A stretch of 18,055 nt of DNA from Aminivibrio sp. (GTDB lineage Bacteria; Synergistota; Synergistia; Synergistales; Aminobacteriaceae), in NCBI GenBank assembly GCA_018057035.1, contig JAGPEN010000008.1, positions 1 through 18,055 on the forward strand, written 5' to 3'. The notes under the pieces were generated by a model. The model searched no databases and was not told the origin of the DNA. It worked only from the letters and a program-made list of their open reading frames with translations. The translations under genes and the position numbers were made by a program. Positions 14,531-18,055 of this stretch are shown here, piece by piece (within the stretch, counting starts at the first letter, position 1; each line of letters opens with the position of its first letter).

Positions 14531-15217
14531 TCAGCCAATATCAGGCTCACGAAAATATTGCGCTGTGACAGCCCGGGGGGGGATGGCCCGATGTTTGTAC
14601 AGTCCCGCAAGAAGGACGTCTGCAGCTCCCCGGGGAGATGCAGTTTCAACAGGACCGGGAAAGCTGCCGGAAAACAGTCTGCCGCATTTTTCAGGGGTAT
14701 CGGAAAGGAAGAGAACATCCTGAACTTCCGTTCCTGAGACAAGCAGGGCTTCCAGAAGCTCCTCCCGGTCGTACGCCTTTGGAGGTACCGGCTCCTTTGG
14801 GGCTTCCCCCGCTGCCCCGGGGATGAAGAGGGCAGAATAAACCTTGCCGCCTCCGGCCCAGAGAAGGGGACAGACGGGCTGCTTCGAGCGGTCCAGTATT
14901 GTGTATGCGAGACACTCCAGGGAAGAAAGGGGGATGATCGGTTTTTCGCCGGATGCCCAGGCGAGAAACTGAGTGAATGCCACAGCGACTTTCAGGCCGG
15001 TGAAAGAGCCGGGCCCGGTGACGACTGCAAAAAAGTCAACATCGTCCACCCTGAGAGAAAAAGTCCCCAGAAAAAAATCGACAAGGGACGGCAGGATCGA
15101 GGATTGTCTTTTTCCGAGTTCAAGATTCATCTCTCCTGAAACGGCTGTCCCATCCAAAAGACCGAGGGTGGTCCATCGTGCATTCGAACAGTTGATTGAA
15201 AGAATGTGTTGGCTCAT
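14531..15217 (-). CDS. tsaB: tRNA t6A synthesis protein TsaB
   Basis: TsaB (YeaZ) is the scaffold partner of TsaD in making N6-threonylcarbamoyladenosine at position 37 of tRNAs that read ANN codons. The signature GPGSFTGLKVA is at residues 68-78, in an ASKHA-fold N-terminal half. At 228 residues it has the length of E. coli TsaB. The C-terminal half is divergent, as usual. The ATG at 15217 overlaps the tsaE stop as ATGA, so the two are probably coupled, which fits their shared complex. The ribosome site is weak. tsaD and tsaC are not in the window. Confidence 0.92.
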   Translation of the reverse strand: MSQHILSINCSNARWTTLGLLDGTAVSGEMNLELGKRQSSILPSLVDFFLGTFSLRVDDVDFFAVVTGPGSFTGLKVAVAFTQFLAWASGEKPIIPLSSLECLAYTILDRSKQPVCPLLWAGGGKVYSALFIPGAAGEAPKEPVPPKAYDREELLEALLVSGTEVQDVLFLSDTPEKCGRLFSGSFPGPVETASPRGAADVLLAGLYKHRAIPPRAVTAQYFREPDIG

Positions 15218-15717
15218 TGGGGAACCGCCTCTCTCACGGCCTGCCAGAATTTTGAAAGAATCATTTCTCCCTCGCTGTTGATGGCGGAAAAGTCACATTG
15301 ACGCCGTTCAGGAAAAAGGAACACGTCAGGGGCGGAAATGTGGATTTTCCATAAAGGCCTTTCGGAAAAAAAGGAGGCTTTTTCAGCCCATTCAACGAAA
15401 AGGACAGTGTCATCGGAGTCGTCTTCCTCCAGGTCCAGATCATCAACGTCCCTGGATTCAAGTCTATAGAGGTCAGAATGGACGATCCTCCGCCCCTCAG
15501 CAATGTAATGGTTGACAAGAGTAAAAGACGGGCTTCGAACTTTCCGGAACCCGAGGGCCTCGCAGAATCCCCTCACTAGTGTGGTTTTTCCCGAGCCCAG
15601 ACCTCCTGTGAGAAGGATCGTCATTCCGACGGAGGTGTGCTTTGCCAGCAGTGCCCCGAGACGGCCCGTTTCCTCCTCCGATTCCGTTATCACCGTTCGG
15701 GACGGCAGTAAAAACAT
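15214..15717 (-). CDS. tsaE: tRNA t6A synthesis ATPase TsaE
   Basis: TsaE (YjeE) is the ATPase that cycles the TsaB-TsaD complex during t6A formation. The Walker A motif GGLGSGKT is at residues 38-45. SPSFTLVNHY (62-71), HSDLYRL (80-86) and FVEWAE (107-112) are all family signatures. At 167 residues it is slightly longer than many relatives, owing to the C-terminal tail. The ATG at 15717 follows GAGGAG, somewhat distant, and lies 17 bases after the small membrane protein gene. Confidence 0.95.
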   Translation of the reverse strand: MFLLPSRTVITESEEETGRLGALLAKHTSVGMTILLTGGLGSGKTTLVRGFCEALGFRKVRSPSFTLVNHYIAEGRRIVHSDLYRLESRDVDDLDLEEDDSDDTVLFVEWAEKASFFSERPLWKIHISAPDVFLFPERRQCDFSAINSEGEMILSKFWQAVREAVPQ

Positions 15718-15734
15718 GTCCGGCCACCACTCCT

Positions 15735-15959
15735 CTATTTTTTTCTGCGCAGAACAAGGATAAAGAGAAGAACTCCGGAAATGACAAGAAAAAAGGGAAA
15801 CAGCATGGGAAGAAAAGAGATTTCTCCCTGAATTTGCCGTACTCCGAGAAACCAGAAAAGCACCAGGACAAATCCGGCGGCCGTATAACGAAATCCCTTC
15901 AAACGGATTCTTTCTGTCTTTTTTAGCTCTTCATCCCAGTCGATTCTTTTTCTTCTCAC
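15735..15959 (-). CDS. Small two-helix membrane protein, unknown function
   Basis: I do not recognise this protein. It is about 74 residues: a basic and acidic N-terminal stretch of about 22 residues (with DWDEELKKTERIRLKG) and two hydrophobic segments, about residues 24-43 and 48-70, ending in RRKK. This predicts a small inner-membrane hairpin protein with both ends in the cytoplasm. The GTG at 15959 is used, with GAGAG about ten bases upstream. A TTG at 15968 that overlaps the nnrD stop is an alternative. The frame stays open far into nnrD, but that part is Arg-rich and looks like noise. It sits tightly between nnrD (5 bases) and tsaE (17 bases), so it is very likely translated as part of the operon. 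Confidence 0.65.
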   Translation of the reverse strand: MRRKRIDWDEELKKTERIRLKGFRYTAAGFVLVLFWFLGVRQIQGEISFLPMLFPFFLVISGVLLFILVLRRKK

Positions 15960-15964
15960 AATAG

Positions 15965-17473
15965 TCAATCTCTCATTTCTTTCAGAATACCGGGTATTTC
16001 GTCGGCGATCTCCCGGGCGAGGATTCCGTCGCAGCCTTTCGACACGGCAAGTGACCGGGCCGTTTTTCCGTGAACGTATGCTCCCAGGGCCGCGCTCTCC
16101 AGGAGAGGTGTACCTGCGGACAGAAAGGCGGCGATCACTCCGGCGAGGACGTCCCCGGAACCGGGAACAGCCAGGGCCCGGTTGCCTTCCGTGACGACAT
16201 AGGTCCGCCGTCCGTCGTCGCACAGTGTTCCTGCGCCCTTGAGTAGAACCGGCCCCCACTCCTCCGCTATTTTTCTTGCAGAGACGATGCGGTCTTTTCG
16301 TACGACCTCAGGCAGAACACCAAGCAGCCGTGCAGCTTCTCCTTCATGGGGGGTGAGAAGCATATTATTCCTGCGGGGTCTTTCTCCCGATTCTGAAAGC
16401 CAGAACAATCCGTCTCCGTCGAGGATGATGTTGCCTTCCCAGGCGGAAAGGACAAGGCTGCATATTTCCCCGGCTCTCTTCGATCGGCCTATGCCTGGGC
16501 CGAGAACGACCGTTTCAATTTTCTCCGACCAGGCCGAAAGAGTTGAAAGGATTTCCCCGTCGCTTTTCGAAAATAGGTTGTTTTCAAGAATTGCTTCCGG
16601 AAGGAAGGCCGAACATGGAGCGCAGGAAAACTCCTCGGAAAAGAGAATAACAAGGCCTCCGCCCGCTCTCAGAAAACCGCACAGGGACAGCAGAGGGGCC
16701 CCCCGGTAGGCGGCACATCCACCGATTACCATGGCGCCCCCCCGCACGCCTTTGTGGATGTCCTCAGGAAATTGAGGAAGAAAAGGTTTTACGTTTGCTG
16801 CCGTGAAGGACAGGATCCGCGGAGCGGCGCTGCGTGGCAGCGGAAACCCGACGCCTGCCACGACGATTTCTCCCGCGAGCTTTCTGCCGTCTCCTGTAGC
16901 GATCCCTGTTTTGGGAGCAATCATTGTGATGGTCATCGCGGCTCCCCCACAATGTTTGTCAGCCTGTCCGGAGTCCGGATCGATCCCGGTAGGAATGTCC
17001 AAAGCTATGACTTTTCCTGCTTCTTTTAAATGGTGGCACAGCCGGGCAATTTCTCCTCTCAGGGGTCCCTCCGAACCGATGCCAAGAAGTGAGTCCACCA
17101 GGATATCCGCCTTTCGGATATTGCCGGCGATCTCCTCATCCGACAAAACCGATGAAAAGGAAACTGGAATCTCGCATTGAACGGCAAGGAGGTAATTTTC
17201 TTCGGTAATGCCCTTGAGGCTGCCGGCAGGAACCGCCGAAAGAATTTGGACCCTCCTCCCTCTCGCGGCGAGGTGCCTGGCGGCGACGTATCCGTCGCCT
17301 CCGTTTTTCCCGGGGCCGGTGATCACAAGGATATCGCCTTCAGGAAACCTGTTCGTTATGACGTCCGCGGCAGCTGATCCCGCGTTTTCCATGAGGAGAG
17401 ATTCGGACACCGCGAAGTTGTCCAGGATTTCCTTTTCTATTCTTCTGATGTCAGCGGAAGTGAAGTAATTCAT
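15965..17473 (-). CDS. nnrED: Bifunctional NAD(P)HX epimerase/dehydratase (NnrE-NnrD fusion)
   Basis: Two-domain repair enzyme for hydrated NADH and NADPH. The N-terminal YjeF_N domain (about residues 1-215) epimerises S/R forms and shows SESLLMENAG, GPGKNGGDG (53-61) and LDIPTGID (158-165). The C-terminal domain (about 235-500) is the ADP/ATP-dependent dehydratase of the ribokinase-like fold, with HKG at 240, GPGIG (325-329), TPHEGE (374-379), LKGAGT (411-416) and PGSGDVLAG (437-445). The ATG at 17473 gives 502 residues, with CGAGG eight bases upstream. An ATG at 17506 adds 11 residues but overlaps acpS more and has a poorly spaced site. It overlaps acpS by 23 bases. Confidence 0.95.
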   Translation of the reverse strand: MNYFTSADIRRIEKEILDNFAVSESLLMENAGSAAADVITNRFPEGDILVITGPGKNGGDGYVAARHLAARGRRVQILSAVPAGSLKGITEENYLLAVQCEIPVSFSSVLSDEEIAGNIRKADILVDSLLGIGSEGPLRGEIARLCHHLKEAGKVIALDIPTGIDPDSGQADKHCGGAAMTITMIAPKTGIATGDGRKLAGEIVVAGVGFPLPRSAAPRILSFTAANVKPFLPQFPEDIHKGVRGGAMVIGGCAAYRGAPLLSLCGFLRAGGGLVILFSEEFSCAPCSAFLPEAILENNLFSKSDGEILSTLSAWSEKIETVVLGPGIGRSKRAGEICSLVLSAWEGNIILDGDGLFWLSESGERPRRNNMLLTPHEGEAARLLGVLPEVVRKDRIVSARKIAEEWGPVLLKGAGTLCDDGRRTYVVTEGNRALAVPGSGDVLAGVIAAFLSAGTPLLESAALGAYVHGKTARSLAVSKGCDGILAREIADEIPGILKEMRD

Positions 17474-17840
17474 GGTTTGCCTCGATGACGACCACTGCAA
17501 CGGCATATTCTCCGTCGTGTGAAATGGAGAGAAAGGGGTATCCTTTCTTTCCGCCGGGAATGATCTCCTTTACCGTTTCCCCGACCCGGAGAACCGGGCC
17601 GCTTTCCGTCCGTTCCACCCAGACTCCGCAAAAGGCTATGGAGTACATGGAAACCGAGGAAGCCTTTGAAAAGGCCTCCCTTGCGGCGAAACTTCCGGCA
17701 AGATGCCTGGCGGGATTAGCCTTTGAAAAGGCGTAGGCGATTTCGTCAGGATGGAAGACCCTCTTCAGGAAATGGTCGGACCGGATGGATTTACGCATTC
17801 TTTCCACACTGCACAAGTCAACGCCCAGCCCAACAATCAC
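17451..17840 (-). CDS. acpS: Holo-[acyl-carrier-protein] synthase AcpS
   Basis: AcpS moves the 4'-phosphopantetheine group from coenzyme A to acyl carrier protein, the step that activates fatty-acid synthesis. GLGVDLCSVERM at residues 4-15 carries Asp8, and FAAREAFSKA (51-60) carries Glu55, the two Mg ligands, with Lys59. SISHDGEYAVAVVV (105-118) carries the conserved His108. The start is the GTG at 17840, seven bases after GGAGG, giving 129 residues, the normal length. The frame runs on to 18044 but that stretch overlaps tRNA-Val and its terminator and is rejected. First gene of the operon with nnrED, the small membrane protein, tsaE and tsaB. Confidence 0.93.
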   Translation of the reverse strand: MIVGLGVDLCSVERMRKSIRSDHFLKRVFHPDEIAYAFSKANPARHLAGSFAAREAFSKASSVSMYSIAFCGVWVERTESGPVLRVGETVKEIIPGGKKGYPFLSISHDGEYAVAVVVIEANHELLHFR

Positions 17841-17876
17841 AATGGCTCCTCCTGAAGAAAATTGATTTTTACGAAG

Positions 17877-17905
17877 GTTATACCATAAAAAAGGGGCTCC
17901 GGCAA
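17877..17905 (-). promoter_or_regulatory. Candidate promoter of the acpS operon
   Basis: On the minus strand -35 TTGCCG (17900-17905) and -10 TATAAC (17877-17882) are separated by 17 bp. The -35 lies within the loop and right arm of the tRNA-Val terminator hairpin, so terminator and promoter overlap. Transcription would start near 17870, leaving a leader of about 30 bases before acpS. Confidence 0.6.
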
Positions 17906-17919
17906 AACCGGAACCCCTT
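17887..17919 (-). terminator. Intrinsic terminator of tRNA-Val
   Basis: A 12-bp stem with one mismatch (17891-17902 with 17908-17919) and a 5-base loop runs into six T residues (17887-17892) on the minus strand. It lies 10 bases after the tRNA 3' end. Confidence 0.88.
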
Positions 17920-17929
17920 AACCTCAGTT

Positions 17930-18004
17930 TGGTGGGTGGTACAGGACTCGAACCTGTGACCTCTTCCGCGTCAAGGAAGCGTTCTTCCTCTGAACTAACC
18001 ACCC
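17930..18004 (-). tRNA. tRNA-Val (anticodon GAC)
   Basis: A 75-base cloverleaf with encoded CCA. The acceptor stem is GGGTGGT with ACCACCC, the D arm GTTC/GAAC, and the anticodon stem CTTCC/GGAAG holds the loop TTGACGC, giving anticodon GAC (reads GUC and GUU). The T arm carries TTCGAGT and the discriminator is A. It has its own promoter and terminator, so it is a single-gene transcript. Confidence 0.95.
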
Positions 18005-18015
18005 AACAGAAAGGA

Positions 18016-18044
18016 ATTCTACAGAAACTGAGGCTATTTGTCAA
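18016..18044 (-). promoter_or_regulatory. Promoter of tRNA-Val
   Basis: On the minus strand a perfect -35 TTGACA (18039-18044) and -10 TAGAAT (18016-18021) are separated by 17 bp, with the expected start just before the tRNA 5' end at 18004. Confidence 0.85.
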
Positions 18045-18055
18045 TAAGTCATGGC

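Noticed and set aside
15960..16259. 100-codon N-terminal extension of the small membrane protein
   Set aside because: It lies in an alternative frame of nnrD and is strongly Arg/Gly-rich, as expected from frame-shifted GC-rich coding DNA.
17841..18044. 68-codon N-terminal extension of acpS
   Set aside because: It runs through the tRNA-Val gene and its terminator. AcpS homology starts at the GTG at 17840.

Overview
The window is an ordinary-looking piece of bacterial chromosome, probably from an anaerobic amino-acid or organic-acid fermenter. A Synergistota-type organism fits best, but this is inferred from gene content and protein style; no rRNA or phylogenetic marker was compared. Apart from cheR at the left edge, every gene lies on the minus strand. 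No mobile element, phage gene or CRISPR array was seen.

Layout: (1) cheR (192-998, +) has its own near-consensus promoter and converges on the next operon across a symmetrical terminator (1006-1049). (2) A complete nine-gene V/A-type ATPase operon (9727 down to 1054) runs in the order stalk H/G, I, K, E, C, F, A, B, D. Its rotor subunit K keeps every side chain known to bind Na+ in the Enterococcus hirae rotor ring, so the enzyme is probably a sodium pump or sodium-driven synthase. (3) tRNA-Gly(CCC) (9915-9990) has its own promoter. (4) An RlmD/TrmA-family [4Fe-4S] rRNA (uracil-5-)-methyltransferase (10165-11535) starts just behind the terminator of the following operon. (5) A four-gene 2-oxoacid:ferredoxin oxidoreductase operon, korDABC (14355 down to 11625). 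(6) A housekeeping operon: acpS, fused nnrE-nnrD, a small two-TM membrane protein, tsaE and tsaB (17840 down to 14531). (7) tRNA-Val(GAC) (17930-18004) with its promoter and terminator at the right edge.

Together the Kor complex would reduce ferredoxin from 2-oxoacids made during amino-acid breakdown. The V-ATPase would link ATP to a membrane ion gradient, probably Na+. The right-hand operon supplies carrier-protein activation (AcpS), repair of damaged NAD(P)H (NnrE/NnrD) and tRNA t6A synthesis (TsaE/TsaB).

Regulatory signals are clear. Six candidate sigma-70-type promoters all have a 17-bp spacer, and there are three good intrinsic terminators. Shine-Dalgarno sequences are strong (GGAGGTGA type). 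In three genes the longest open reading frame begins at a GTG that is really part of the Shine-Dalgarno sequence, so the starts given here are shorter. No novel system is obvious. The points most worth checking are the Na+ site in subunit K, the terminator/promoter overlap before acpS, the promoter-poor position of rlmD, the AT-rich 15-bp inverted repeat before korD, and the uncharacterised small membrane protein.
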